From: Gloeopeniophorella convolvens
Lineage: Eukaryota > Basidiomycota > Agaricomycetes > Russulales
Direction: 5' to 3'
Length of the DNA: 64,000 bases
Assembly (NCBI GenBank): GCA_022496205.1
Contig: WTXD01000029.1
Coordinates: 186,001 to 250,000, forward strand
In this document: one piece after another, positions 34,988 through 46,709 of the stretch
How positions within the stretch are numbered: the first letter of the stretch is position 1
Layout: the number at the start of each line of letters is the position of its first letter
The notes under the pieces: generated by a model
What the model was told of the DNA's origin: nothing
Databases searched by the model: none
What the model saw: only the letters and a program-made list of their open reading frames with translations
Program-made: the position numbers and the translations under genes

Positions 34988-36384
34988 ATGTTCGAAGACA
35001 ACCCACTCGAGCCCTCGCCTTTCGTTATCGATACATCCGAAATGTCGGCCTTTGTCGACTACGAAGTCATCGCGTCGACCAGCCAGCCTCTCTCGTCGTC
35101 CTCGGCTGGTTCCAGGGACAGATCGCCTGCGCTGCCCACCATCGTCGACCCCCCAATAGACTTCAACTCCTGGTTCGACTTCTCCTCCGCCCTCAACGAC
35201 GACTTACTCCCCAAGTCTCTCGCTTCACAGCCTCTTCCCGACGCCCCCTGGGACTTCCTCACCGTCGCTGCCAACAGCAGCCCCGAGTCGCACAGCGGGA
35301 GCGGCAGTGGCAGCACCACTTCAGGCCTCTCTCCACCCTTTGCTATCGACCCTCAGCTCATGGCCACCCCCGCCACCTCCAAGGCCCTCAGCGACTTTGG
35401 CGATGACGACGGTATGAAGGATGACTTCGCTCGCGAGGAGGACGACGAGGACGAGGAAGAGGGGCCGCTTACGCCTCCCCCAACCAAATCCTCCTCCAAG
35501 GCCCGTGACCGTCGCTCAGGTGTCTTCTCTGGCGGCGTACAGAAGAAGATGCATGTCAGTGCAGTTGTCAAGGCCGACCCCTTCGACGACGGCGCGGACG
35601 ACTGGCGCCCAACGCCCGAGGAGTACCAACGCCTGTCCTCCAAGGAGAAGCGTCAGCTGCGCAATAAGATTAGCGCGCGCAACTTCCGCAACCGCCGTAA
35701 AGGTTTGTTCCGCGCCTCTCACATGACCCTCTCGCCCTTCCGCGTCTGACTCGACCACGTTTGTTGCACACAGAGTACATCACTACACTCGAAGGCGACG
35801 TCGCCGAGCGGGACCGCCTCATTGATGTGATTCGCGTTGAGCTCGGTTCGACCAAAAATGAGAACGCCGCACTCCAGCAAGAGATTAAGGCGCTCAAGAA
35901 GGCCCTCCTTGCCAACCCGGGCCGCGCGGCCTCACCCGTGCTCCCACCGCCCTCACCGCTGCCCATATCCCCCGCGCCTGCGCCTGCGCGCACCCCGCTT
36001 GTGAATACGCAGAAGGACCTCCCCACTGTGGGAGTCTCGCCTCGCCTCGCCGCCAAGGCGTTCTGGGGCGGCAGCACCAGCGGGCCGCTGGGCGGCATCA
36101 CCCCCGTGCACACCGTCACGGTGCCAGAAATCCGCCCCACGCTCCAGGAGAATATCAATCCATCTCTCAATGTGAAGCACGCCCCCACCGTCGGGCTCGC
36201 GGCGCTCGGCGCTGCGGGCAAGCCGGCTCCGTTCGACGCATTTGCGGACACGAACCCGTTCACGATGAAGATGCTGGATGCGTGCGTGCATTTCCCGGTA
36301 TCGGTACTTTGAGGTGCTGATATAAGATGCAGGTATCGCATGCAGCTCTGGACGCGCATGGCGCAGCAGCAACAGCAGCAACAA

Positions 36385-36434
<50 letters not shown>

Positions 36435-36999
36435 ACAACAGCACATCCAGCGACCCGGCTCTCCCCAATCTCACGCCCCGCTTACGGGGCTCGCCGCCTC
36501 CCTGCGTCCACACTACTTTGCCTCTGCCGGTTCCAGCTCGCCCCGCATCCTCAGCGGGAAGCAACACCCTGCCTCAGCTTCCCCCGCTTCCGCTGCGGCG
36601 GCCTATCCGACTCCGCCTGCGTCGCCCAAGCTTGGACAGGCGCAGGCACAGGGCCCAACGCCGCAGCACGCCGCGCTCGCAAGCATGGCGTCGTCGACGC
36701 TCGCCCAGCGCCTCGGCGGTGCATTCTGGGCCGCCTTCTCCGGCTCGTCGTCGTCGTCCTCCGCCGTCTCTTCCTCGTCTGCCTCGGCGTCTTCCACCCG
36801 CGCGCCAGCGTGGGATGCGGAGAAGATCCGGCGTGTGCTGGAGGGCACGGCGGTCGTGCGCGTTGTGGACGTCGAGCCGGCCAGCAAGCCCATGGAGAAG
36901 GACGTACGCGCGTGCGCAAAGATGTGCTCGAATGCGTGCGGGGCGGGCTTGGGCGTGCTCGAGGAGAGCATGCGTGCGCTGACGCTCGGGAAGAAGTGA
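34988..36999 (+). CDS. bZIP transcription factor with long polyglutamine tract
   Basis: Three exons, 34988-35702, 35774-36281 and 36333-36999, give 629 aa. Acidic and Ser/Pro-rich N-terminal regions (DDDGMKDDF; EEDDEDEEEGPLTPPP) look like activation segments. The basic region at about residues 222-240 reads KEKRQLRNKISARNFR then NRRKEY, a canonical N-x7-R DNA contact. The leucine zipper follows across the exon 1/2 junction (YITTLEGDVAERDRLIDVI, ENAALQQEIKALKKALL). Exon 2 continues with Pro-rich linkers and conserved-looking KAFWGGST and NPFTMKMLDAYRMQLW. Exon 3 starts with MAQ followed by 26 glutamines in total, then a Ser/Ala-rich part and the C-terminal VRVVDVEP...CSNACGAGLG. The identity within fungal bZIPs is not clear; targets are unknown. 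Confidence 0.9.
36364..36441 (+). repeat. CAG/CAA repeat (26 Gln codons)
   Basis: A run of 26 glutamine codons, mixed CAG and CAA, at the start of exon 3 of the bZIP gene. Confidence 0.95.
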
Positions 37000-37419
37000 G
37001 GGCCTGCCTACCCCGCTTTCTTTCTCTTGGTGTGTATCCGGTACTGGTTATCATATTTCTCGCTACACTCGTTTCCGTGGTTCTCGCCCTACGTACTGAC
37101 TATCGTTAAATTTTCGATTATCTCTGCTATCATTTCGTTTACTCTCCTGTCCCGGCTGGTCTCTCCCTCATCCCCCCTCGCTCTCTTTTGTCTCCCCGTC
37201 TCGCTCTGAGTATTGTGAAATGTAAGATCGTCGATAGTGCATGCTACCTAATAAAATAATGGATACCATGGATCTTCAAACTGTGCCTTTGGTCTGCGAC
37301 GACATGCACTGACACGCCTCATACGAATGACATTCCGAGAATAACAAGAAACAATATGATATATTCCAAAGAAAGCACAGAATCAAACAAAAAAACAACA
37401 GCAACACGACCCCCGTGCG
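37000..37419. other. Convergent 3' intergenic region, bZIP and SIN3
   Basis: A 420-bp T-rich then A-rich spacer in which both neighbouring genes end. AATAAAATAATGG near 37250 could serve as a poly(A) signal for the bZIP transcript. On the minus strand the SIN3 3' end would run into T-rich sequence. No gene is supported. Confidence 0.45.
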
Positions 37420-40400
37420 CTACGCCTGCCCCTGTACCTGCATCTGCACCTCCGCAGACTCCCCCGTGCCCCCGCGGAAGCGCTTCAGCCACGCGCCCCG
37501 CGCGCGATCCCGCTCTGCGCCCGCCTGCGCGGCACGCTCGCGCTCCGCAGGTGTCGGGAGGCGCCAGAGCACGTCCTCGGTGTGCGAGACGTAGAACAGG
37601 CGGTACGTGCGCACGCACACCTTGATCTCGAGCGCACCGCGCGCGTAGAAGTCCGCGGGCGGCGCGGCGGGCGCCGGCGCCGGCGGGAGCGAGCGGCGGA
37701 GGAACGGCCGGCGCACCTTGGCGGCGGACACGCCGGGTGTCTCATTGTCCGAGACGAAGCCCTCGACGTACGCCTGCCAGCGGCCCGAGAGGACCTCGGC
37801 GTCGTCGAGACTCGAGCCGTCCTTGCTGAGTAGCTGGCACGTCATTGTCTTGGACTCGGGCAGCTGCCGCGACCCTCGTTAGACGGGAGGAAAGAGGGAC
37901 TGGGAGGCGGAGGCGCACCCAGTCGATGCGGAAGAGGTTCTCCTCCGGCCCGAGGATCTCCTCGGCCTGGTGCCGCAGCTTGCGGTGGTCCTCGACGGTC
38001 GGCGCGTCCATGCGCCGCTCGTCCCAGAGCAGCTTGGCGATCTTCTCGAGCTTCGGGTCCTGCTCCCAGCCCTGGACCTGCCGCAGAGTCAGATGCATAC
38101 GCAGGCCCAGCGCAGAGCCGGGAAGGGCTTACGTGCTTGATCAGGACAGCGAGCACCTTATCGATGGTGAAGATCTTGTATGCGTCCTGCGGCGAGTTCA
38201 GGTGGTGTTCGAGGACGCGAATGGATAGGGACGTACGTGCAACCCGAACATCTCGCGCATCTGGTCCTCGAACGAGAACTGGTCGATCTGGTTGTCGAAC
38301 AGCCGCTCACACGTCTCAAGCATCAGATCGTAGTACTGCGCCGCTGTGAACCGGCCCTGCTGCGCGTCGCCCGCTGCTTGCGCGAGCTCGGCGTCCATCG
38401 GCGTGGGCGGCTTCATGTCGAAGCTCGGGTCGTTCACGCGCTCGATTGCGATGTTCTTCAACAGGTGCAAGCGGGAGTACAGCACCTGCAACCCTTATCA
38501 GCCCAACTATATCTACCCCGCACGCACATGCCACGCACCTCGACGAGACGCAGCAGCGTGTAGAACCACGTGTTCGTGAAGAACGAACGCCGCTTCGACT
38601 TGCGCTTGTCGAGTGGCGTCGGGTCGATCGACGCGGGCAGCGGCGCGGGGCTGCGCGGGCGCTCCTCGTCTGCCGCCGCCGTGGGCGCGGGCGATGCCAT
38701 GCGCGAGCTCATCGGCGACGGCTGCCCGCGCGTCGACTTGGCCTGCTCCGCCTTGAGCAGGCTCTTCCGCAGGTCGCCCGAGAAGCTCGCCGCCACCGCG
38801 CCGTTGCGCGCGCGCGGCGAGAGCGCGCCCGAATCCGGGCTCGGCTCCGCGTCCTCCGGTGTGTCCGCGAGCCCCGCGGGGTGCGCGTTCGGGCCTTTGC
38901 CTGCCCCGCGCCGCGGCTGTTCATCCCAGTCGGTGAGCTGGAAGAAGACGCGCACGACACTGTATAGCCGCGTCTCGATCCAGCCCTTGCGCGTCGCATC
39001 GAGGCGCAGCGGTGTGCCGCTGAGGCGCGCGAGGTACGAGAACGCGAGCTTGAGCGCGTCCTTGAGCACGTCGGGGTCGTCGAGCTCGTACGCGAGCTGG
39101 TGCTGCGGGCGCGCGCGCGCGAAGAGCGGGTCGACGAGTGCTGCACGGCGCGCCATCTGCGTCTCCATGATCGCCTCGATCTGCGCGACGAACGCCTTGG
39201 CCGTGAGCGCCTTCTTGTCCGCCGCCTTGAATGTGATGCCCTGGTGATCGAGCGAGCGCGCGTAGTTTGCCGCGTCGACCGCGCGCCAGACCTTGTTCCA
39301 CTCGCGCTGTGCGCGCTTCCACTCGGCCTCCTTCTGCTTCAGCCGCAAGAGCACGACCGGCACCGCGTGCGCGGGCGTCTCGTACATCGCTTGCAGCACG
39401 TCGAGCCCCGCCTCGCGCCCGTAGATCTTCTTGATGATGCGCTGGTTCACTGCCTTCGCGGAGCCGGTGAAGATCGCCTTGCCACGGAGGTTGACGCGGT
39501 CCTCGTGGCTCATGGTCATAATCTTGGCATGCATGGGCTCGAGCGCGCTGATCGTTCTCACGAGGGCGTCAATGTGGAAGTCGTACTCGTGCCGCTCCTC
39601 CTCCGAGCGGTGCAGGGCCTCTTCGTATACGTTCTTCTTATGCGCCATAAAGACAGAGTCTTCGCTTGAGAAGCTCGGATGCGACACCCACTCGTCATTC
39701 AGCACCGACCTGCACATTTCGTCGCGGCCGCTGCACTCCACGTTGATCTCCTGTCAACTCGATCAGCAACGGAGCAGGGCGTGTGAATAATGCCACGCAC
39801 ATCTGGCGGTAGACGCCGGTAGCTCCCGTACCGGATATTCAACTCCTCGCGACTGGGCCGGTCTAGGATTGTGACCGGTCTGCCAGGGGGAAGATACAAC
39901 TCTTCGCGCTCTCTCGCCAATGCCGCACGCTCAGTTGCCTCGTCCCATCCCAATATGTCCTTGAACTGTGCCATCAATTCTCCATCTCCGAGGAACGAAC
40001 GACTCTCGCGCACAAGACGCGCGCGGTCGATGAAGTTCTGGGTAAATAGGTTGACGAGCTTGAGGAACTCGTGGTACGTCTCGCGCGAATCGAGTGCGGC
40101 TTTCACGCGTGGGAAGAACTGGGTCTCATCGAAGCCATTGAAGGTTGCTAGGGACTGTGAAGGGGGTGCGACGGTAAGACCTTGCTGGCTGTACGTCTGC
40201 TGCATAGGTGGGGGAGGCGCATGGTGCGAGTACGAATGGCCGGATCGACGCGGGGAGGGCGGGGCCGGGATAGTGCTGTAGTGAGAGAACCCTGATAGCT
40301 CGCGAGCCGCCGCGTGCTGTTGTTGTTGCTGTTGCAAATTTTGCTGCTTGGACTTGGGCGGGTTCAACTCGTGGCAGAAAGTGAAGAAGCAGGGTACTTA

Positions 40401-41729
40401 CCCTGCTCCCGCTCGCACGCCCTGTTTCCCGCTCTTTCTCTTTATCCTTGTCCGCCGCCTTTCGTCGTCTCTTCGCGGGGGCCGCCGGCGGTGGTGGTGC
40501 TGGCTCTGCCATTTGCTTTCGCTTCTGAGACCGCGAATGCTCGCCTGCAGGGGTACTGGTTCGCGTGCTGGCTCCTCTGAAGGCGCCAAAATTATCGGTA
40601 TCCTGAGCTACGCCCGCGCCTGGCAAGAAGTCACGGAATGCAGAAGAGAGGTCGGGAGCATCCTTGAACAGCTCTTCAACCTTTGCGAATACCTCGGCCT
40701 GCCACCGCGTATCAGCTTTATGCCATTAAATATACACGTAACGCACGTTATTCGCGCTGGACTTGTGGCTGGAGAGAATTTCCAGGAATTGTTTGTACGT
40801 GTCAGGATCGCTGCTGAAGCGCGTCTTGATGCGTTGCACATAATCCATTGCAGGCCCCAATCCCTGTCGTTCGTTGTCGTCAAGGGCGGAGAAGTCAATG
40901 CTACCACTGGGCAACCTTGGTGTATTTGACAGGCCGAGGGCAGAGGTAGAGGGGATCGGACCGAGCAAAGAAGGTTGATCCGGTGGCAAGTGATTCGGCG
41001 CCGGAGGCGGTGGTGGCGGAATACCGGGGCTACTGGTCGACTGAAGCATTGTCCCCGATGGTGTTGTGACTGTGATGACTTCGGACGATTGTGAGTCAGA
41101 ACCAACTTCGATGCGATATCCGACTGGAAGGAATGTGTTGAATCCTTGAATGAGAGATGGGTGTCCATGGAAGAGATTCGCGACGCGTTGTATCACGCCG
41201 GGAGTGTCGATTCTGTGTGCAAGAACTCGTGAGAACCACCGCTCCAAAGCCTAAATGAGTGAAGGTTATGAAAAGAACTCGGATGGAGCGTACAGAAACG
41301 CCATTGAATCCATAGACAATATTGACGCGGGGTCCAGGGACGCCCAAAGCAAGCCACGAGACGGGGATACAACAAGACTTACACTTGACTCTTGAAGTCC
41401 TTCATGATGTCCAGGAACACATTGTATACGTCTGGTCGTTCATGGAACTGAACTTTTACAGCATCAAGATAGCTGAGGGCGTCCGTGACGTTGAGCTGTC
41501 GATCAGCCGCGCTGCTCTGAGACTCTTGCGCAGCCTGTGAGGGCTCAGTGTGTCGCGTCCTTTCTACCGGGGGAGATTCTGGTGCAGCCGCCATAGGTGG
41601 AGGAGCTAAGGCGGATGGACCATCGGTAGGGGGGCGTGGGGATGGCGGGACCGACGTCTGCATGGGCTCAGCCTCGGGGACAATAGGTTGAGTGGCATTC
41701 TGAAGAGATGGATCTATTGCGGGGTCCAT
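37420..41729 (-). CDS. SIN3: Sin3 transcriptional co-repressor scaffold
   Basis: The nuclear scaffold of the Rpd3/Sin3 histone deacetylase complex. Nine exons: 41383-41729, 40747-41212, 40402-40698, 39801-40352, 38539-39750, 38237-38485, 38133-38186, 37919-38077 and 37420-37863. All phases close and give 1259 aa. Three paired amphipathic helix domains are visible: PAH1 at about residues 79-145 ([20 protein letters not shown] ... [17 protein letters not shown]), PAH2 at about 230-298 ([20 protein letters not shown] ... [18 protein letters not shown]) and PAH3 near 440-510 ([20 protein letters not shown]). A basic [15 protein letters not shown] stretch lies between PAH2 and PAH3. The Sin3 core follows ([39 protein letters not shown]), and the C-terminal Sin3 domain ends the protein. 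The first intron is long here (170 nt), so a small extra exon is possible. The start was chosen as the first Met in frame. Confidence 0.95.
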
Positions 41730-43147
41730 ATTTCCCTCAAGTGCTATGCTTCCTTCTTTTGAGGAATCACAATTCAGTACTTCAGAGGTAAAGGAAAGCG
41801 GAAGCAGCGCACCCGGGTCAAAGTCTGAGTGTGGGCGGCCAAAACCCGGCAATAGCTGCTAATCAGTGCTCCACCTTAGCGCGACAAACTACAGATTCAA
41901 GGAGAGCGTCACCTCCAGTTAGGCGAGCTCTCGTAAGCGCAACAGCCGATCTGTTGCAGAGAAAGAGCGGTTTCGAGCGCGTAACAGAACGAAAGATGAA
42001 GTGAGAGACACCGAACCATTCGCAAGGTGACGTCCGTCCCCGGTCCCTCGGCCCGGTCAAAGTCTCGTCCCCGGTCCGATCTACCGGAGCGCCCAGGATA
42101 CTCCAGGATATCCCCAGTTGGAGAACTTACCAGAACTTACACCACTGCCACCAGTCGTGCGAAGCCTCCAAGCCGCGCGCGCACTGCGCTTATAGGCCTG
42201 GTGGAAGAAGTCCACAACAAGTCCGAGTCGCACCATATCAACGTTGTCGATGCTGTGTACAGCATATCGTCAACTGGTGCGAAACAGCTGCTCAGACCTT
42301 TCGAAAGGGCGAGCTTGGTAACAGAAGCTTGACTTTAGAGTGAAGAACCAACGTCTCGACGAAATTGACTCAGGTGCCCCGGGTGGCCTCAGACTACTCG
42401 CAACACGGGGGATTCAGACTTATGCCTTCCCCTTCGAGTTGCCTGACACGACATCCAAGAAGGACTATCATACACGTCTGACCGTTCACGGAACTGGAGC
42501 TTCACAGTATCAAGGTGGTGGGGCGCGTCCTTAACATCGATCCTCCGCCCAGGAATAGTGCTGCCCTGGGGCTCGGCTGCGCATATACTACTCCACCGCA
42601 CGCTGAGAAACGCGGAGTCGGAGGAGCTGAACCAGGTGGCCCCTCAGCAGAGTAATATAACGGTAGTACAGCAGGCCTATATTTGGGCAGCCTCAGCCTT
42701 GGCAATAGAAATAAGGGAGCAGAATGTTAACAGACAGATCAGGTACTCGACTTGTGGTCTGACAGGGCGTATACAAAGTTGGTAGGGGGGCTCCGAGGAG
42801 GAAGAGCTCGTTGTCGTCGGAAGAAAGAAAGCTGCTGGAGCCGGTGCGGCCACCAAAGGCCGGCGGACCCGGACTCGGAAGTTCCAAGTCTCGAGCAACC
42901 CTATCCAATCCCCGGTGCCTCTTGGGGCTTGGAGGAGTTGTCATACCTAGGATTTTGACGGTCGCTGACTTGACTTGATGAACCAACCCCATCCCCATTT
43001 GAACCGTCTTGCCCCCGTTCCAATATCACTGCTGGCCATGCTGACAACACACCCTCCCGGGCCGCTGAGCCTGGAGCATTCAGATACCCACCTCCAACCC
43101 AGTTCCGTTGAGCCCTGAGCCGGGTATTTTTCCTCGCGCTCTATACG
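41730..43147. other. Divergent intergenic region upstream of SIN3 and DUF6535 gene 1
   Basis: About 1.4 kb between two divergent start codons. Apart from the Sin3 PAH1 fragment listed separately, no gene is supported. Confidence 0.4.
42440..42575 (-). pseudogene. Fragment of a Sin3 PAH1 domain
   Basis: The minus strand encodes IDVKDAPHHLDTVKLQFRER then SDVYD, which lines up with [20 protein letters not shown] in PAH1 of the neighbouring SIN3 gene. The match continues at DNA level after a frame change (CTTCTTGGATGTCGTG in place of the intact FLDIM part). Upstream residues CAAEPQGST may match the linker QAAQESQSS. Only one helix of the pair is preserved, with no start codon. It looks like a decayed local duplication about 0.7 kb upstream of SIN3. 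Confidence 0.75.
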
Positions 43148-46100
43148 ATGGGGGTCTTTCCCGGGGAATGCGCTGATCTTGAGGCGCAACGAGTGCAGGG
43201 TGAACATGGTACGTCCTCAATTCCACCTTACACTGAGTGGGTATACACACCCTGTCGGGCTCTCCAGATCAGAACGACGATGAGATCTGGGACATGGGCT
43301 ACCTTCGGCTGTATGACGAGAACATCTGTCATAGTCTGTCAAAGGTGGTAATTGAGGACGGGATCAACCACTACCAAGCAGCTGAAGCGGAGACAAGCAA
43401 GGGATTAGGTGTGTGCCTAAGTGCTGCGACATGAGGTGCATGCTCTTTCTGACTTCGTATGCAGTTGAAGAGAAGGGTTCAGATCGGATGGCATCAGCAG
43501 AGGCCGAAATAGTCTCTGGTACGTCACGCATGTCCTTGTGCTTCTTCATAGCCTCTCACTACGGTGAGAAGGTTCAGGGATAAGCTTGGCGTCCCAGAAG
43601 TCCAAGAAGTCGAGTCTCGCTGGCCCAAGGGATGATGACGCTTCTCACTCTGACGGTCGGGATTCACATCTAACCGGTCATCCGAGTCCCTTGCTGGACG
43701 AGAGGATTACCACTCAGCACGAACCATCTGCATCGAGCGGGGATTATAATGACGACGCCAATGGTCTCTGGACGTTGTATGGAAAAGAAGCGAAGGGTAA
43801 CGACGAGGCTATGATCCAGACATGGAAAGAAGATATGGATGGGATTCTCATCTTTGTAAGACAGCGTTCCTTTTTGTGAACTCTCTTCATCTGATGACAA
43901 GCGGCCCAATGCATAGGCTGGTCTATTCTCTGCGAGTTTGACTGCATTTCTCGTGGAGAGCTACCAGAACCTGCAAGCAGATCCCGCTCAGGAAAGCGCC
44001 TTCTATGGACAACAAACGGTGACGATACTGGGTCAAATATCTCGGCAGATCGCCACCCTCACGCCGCTCACCGTTGCGTCTGCGCAGCCTCAATCACTTT
44101 CGACTTTCCACCCGTCACAGTCCGACATCAGAGTGAACGTCTACTGGTTCATGAGCCTGATCTTCAGTCTCACTGCCGCACTCACTGCAACGATCGTCCA
44201 GCAGTGGATCCGGGATTACATGCACGTCTTTCAAAGATACGGTCATCCTCTCAAGAGCGCACGAATACGGCAATTTCTGTACGAAGGGGCTGAGGGCTGG
44301 TACATGCCCGTAGTCGCCGACGGGGTACCTGCGCTTGTGCACGTCTCGCTCTTCCTATTTTTCCTCGGCCTTGGTGACTTCTTATTCAACATCAATACGG
44401 CCGTTGCTGTGGCCACTGTGGTGCCAATTGTCATCTGTGCCCTGCTCTATATGTGGAGCATTATCGCCCCCGTCATGGACCCACAGTCGCCCTATCAAAG
44501 CTCCTTCTCGGGGATGTTCTGGTACCTCTTCCAGAAATTCCGCGGCCAGACGTACGGAGATCGCCGTTCTGGTGGCATACGGAAGCCCGTCAGTGCGAAG
44601 ATGGCGGATGGCAGGATGCAGCTGGCTATGGACAACTCCGAGGCCCGCAAAATGCGCGACGCAAGAGGTATCTGTTGGTTAATTAGGAACCTCACGGAAG
44701 ACGGAGAGAACATCCCGTTCGTTCTCAGCATGCCCGGGGCGTTCAAGACGAAGTGGGGCAGGGACGTCTGGATGAAGGTCTTCGAGACCGCTCGAGATGG
44801 CGGTACATCGGAAGGCACCGAGGCCGGGCATGTACCCCAGTCTTCTCGTCATAGCCAGCTCGCACTTCCACCACCACCACCCCGATCACCTCCACCGCGT
44901 CATCGACGGGATTTGATCCGTCACCTCCGCAGCCGCCACAGGCACATCCCCCAGCAAACTATCGACGATTCGTCCCTCTTCCTGCACGACAACTTCCTCG
45001 GGGAACTCTGCAGTCGTGTGGGGCGCGTAATTGAAATCAATGTCGCTGTCGAATATCAACCCGAGGACACCAAGCACAAGCAACACATTGCATCCATCGA
45101 TGCAGCGAGCTGGCTTGTCCTCTATGCTGGCGCTCAGCTCGAGCGGATCACCGACACCCAGACGCTACGGAAGGCACTCAATCGCGTGGCTGAAGTTGGG
45201 TTTAACCGGTCCTCTGATGCTAGCCGTAATTATTCCTCGTCTTGCGCTGGGCCTACCTCTCCATCATTGCTATCAAAGAACCGCTAGGCACGGCTGCCGT
45301 TGCGATGTCAGCCATGAGCGTCATTGCGGGGTTTGCACACGCGTACGAAGAAGACAGCGGTGGCGATGTCGATCTAGAGCTGGATACGAAGACTTACGAG
45401 GAAGCGGTGAAGAATACGCAAAGGATTGACGGACTATTGAATATTGCATGGGGTCATCTGCAGGAGCTCAACGACGCAATTCGACTAAACGGAAGAAGGC
45501 CAAGAGAAGAGCACATCAGGGGTGCTCTGTGTTCCCACGAGGCTAGCCTGGATGCGCTGGAAAGCCTGGCAATTGAGGGCGACCGCTTGTGCAGGGGCGT
45601 TGATACTGACGTCCTCGAACTATTCAGGAGCATGAGGCGAGCATCGAACTGGCTGACAGATAACCTCCCCCTCCGCGATCGCAACTCGAAGGCTGAATCT
45701 CCTCCCATAACCGACATCGTCGATGCCCTTGACGACAATCCGTTGCATGGGACGAACTTTGTCAAGCCAGGCCTGGTTTTGAGCGTGCTGTGCCACTATG
45801 CTCCCCGACTCCGAGGCATAATGAATGGCGAAAATACCGATGGGCTCCTGGACACGATCTTCGATGTCGAGGATCTCGTCATGCAGCTTCAGCCATTAAT
45901 GAAACTGCGGCGCGCGGCTGAGCTCATGCTGTGGCGCGCGGGCGACGCGCGCGAAGGCGGGCTCGGCTTCATCATCGAGACCTTCTTCATGCAGATCGCA
46001 CGCTTCTCCCGCTTCACCACCGCATGGCAGATGGACGCAGAATCCCACCGCAAGGTTTACACGACGACGTTCCGCGCGCTCGTCGCTGGCCGGGAAGCTC

Positions 46101-46348
46101 ACCGGCATGCGCTGGGAACGCAGCACCTCCTGCTCAATCTTTTGTGCGAGATATTCGGGGTGCATGGCTGCTATCGTGACGACGGGATATACCCCGATTA
46201 TATATTCGAGGAGCTCGTTGCGTTCGTGGGCGAGTTTTTTAGGGGGGAGACGGGACCGCATATCGATGATACGGTACAAAAGCTTGCGCAGTGTGCACAC
46301 AGCGATTTACGGACCAAGGTATTAGAAGCCCTCTTTCGCCCTACGTAG
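43148..46348 (+). CDS. DUF6535 membrane protein 1 (possible frameshift)
   Basis: Five exons, 43148-43208, 43268-43408, 43465-43518, 43578-43855 and 43917-46348, with matching phases. The hallmark of the Agaricomycete DUF6535 family spans exons 4-5: LWTLYGKEAKGNDEAMIQTW, KEDMDGILIF joined to AGLFSASLTAFLVESYQNL. Three further membrane segments follow (VNVYWFMSLIFSLTAALTATI; ALVHVSLFLFFLGLGDFLF; VVPIVICALLYMWSII), separated by IVQQWIRDY and the ARIRQFLYEGAEGW loop. A cytosolic-looking helical C-terminus of several hundred residues contains ETFFMQIARFSRFTTAWQM and ELVAFVGEFFRGE. Near 45230 the frame must shift by one base (from SSDASRN to LFLVLRWAYLS) with no splice acceptor available, so a one-base deletion (mutation or error) is likely. 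The function is unknown. Its partner copy is at 51963-55150. Confidence 0.8.
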
Positions 46349-46709
46349 TGACGCTAGCAATCATGATCTTGCTAAGACAAGAGATGACACATTTGCACCG
46401 AGCGCAGTCCACATGGTCCGGCTAGAACCGGTCTCGGCCGCTCGGTCCGCTCCGGACCACCCCTACGGCGTTCACTTCGAATGTCCTCCCCAAGGCTTCT
46501 CTTTCGACAGCCAACAGCAGCCCACACGAGGCTCATGGCCACACCGCTGTCGTGGTCCAATCACACTCAGGGGCATCCTGCGGCAGTACAAGTGAGCGCA
46601 GTGATCATACAGGATCGTGGGTCACGCTGGATCTAACAGGATGGATATTCTGGCCAGGTTACGTGTATACCCCCACGGACACTAGAGCACCCCGCTCCTA
46701 CATCCAACG
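46349..46709. other. Intergenic, DUF6535 gene 1 to F-box gene 1
   Basis: A 361-bp spacer between two genes on the same strand. It should hold the first gene's 3' end and the second gene's promoter. No clear TATA box or gene is seen. Confidence 0.4.

Noticed and set aside
41213..41382. Extra SIN3 exon encoding [13 protein letters not shown]
   Set aside because: Splicing directly from the GTAAGT donor to the acceptor at 41213 gives the family-typical continuation FKSQ-VIDTPGVI, so this segment is treated as intron.
42217..42330. INVVDAVYS on the plus strand resembling the start of a PAH helix
   Set aside because: The likeness ends after about eight residues and the strand is opposite to the real PAH1 fragment.
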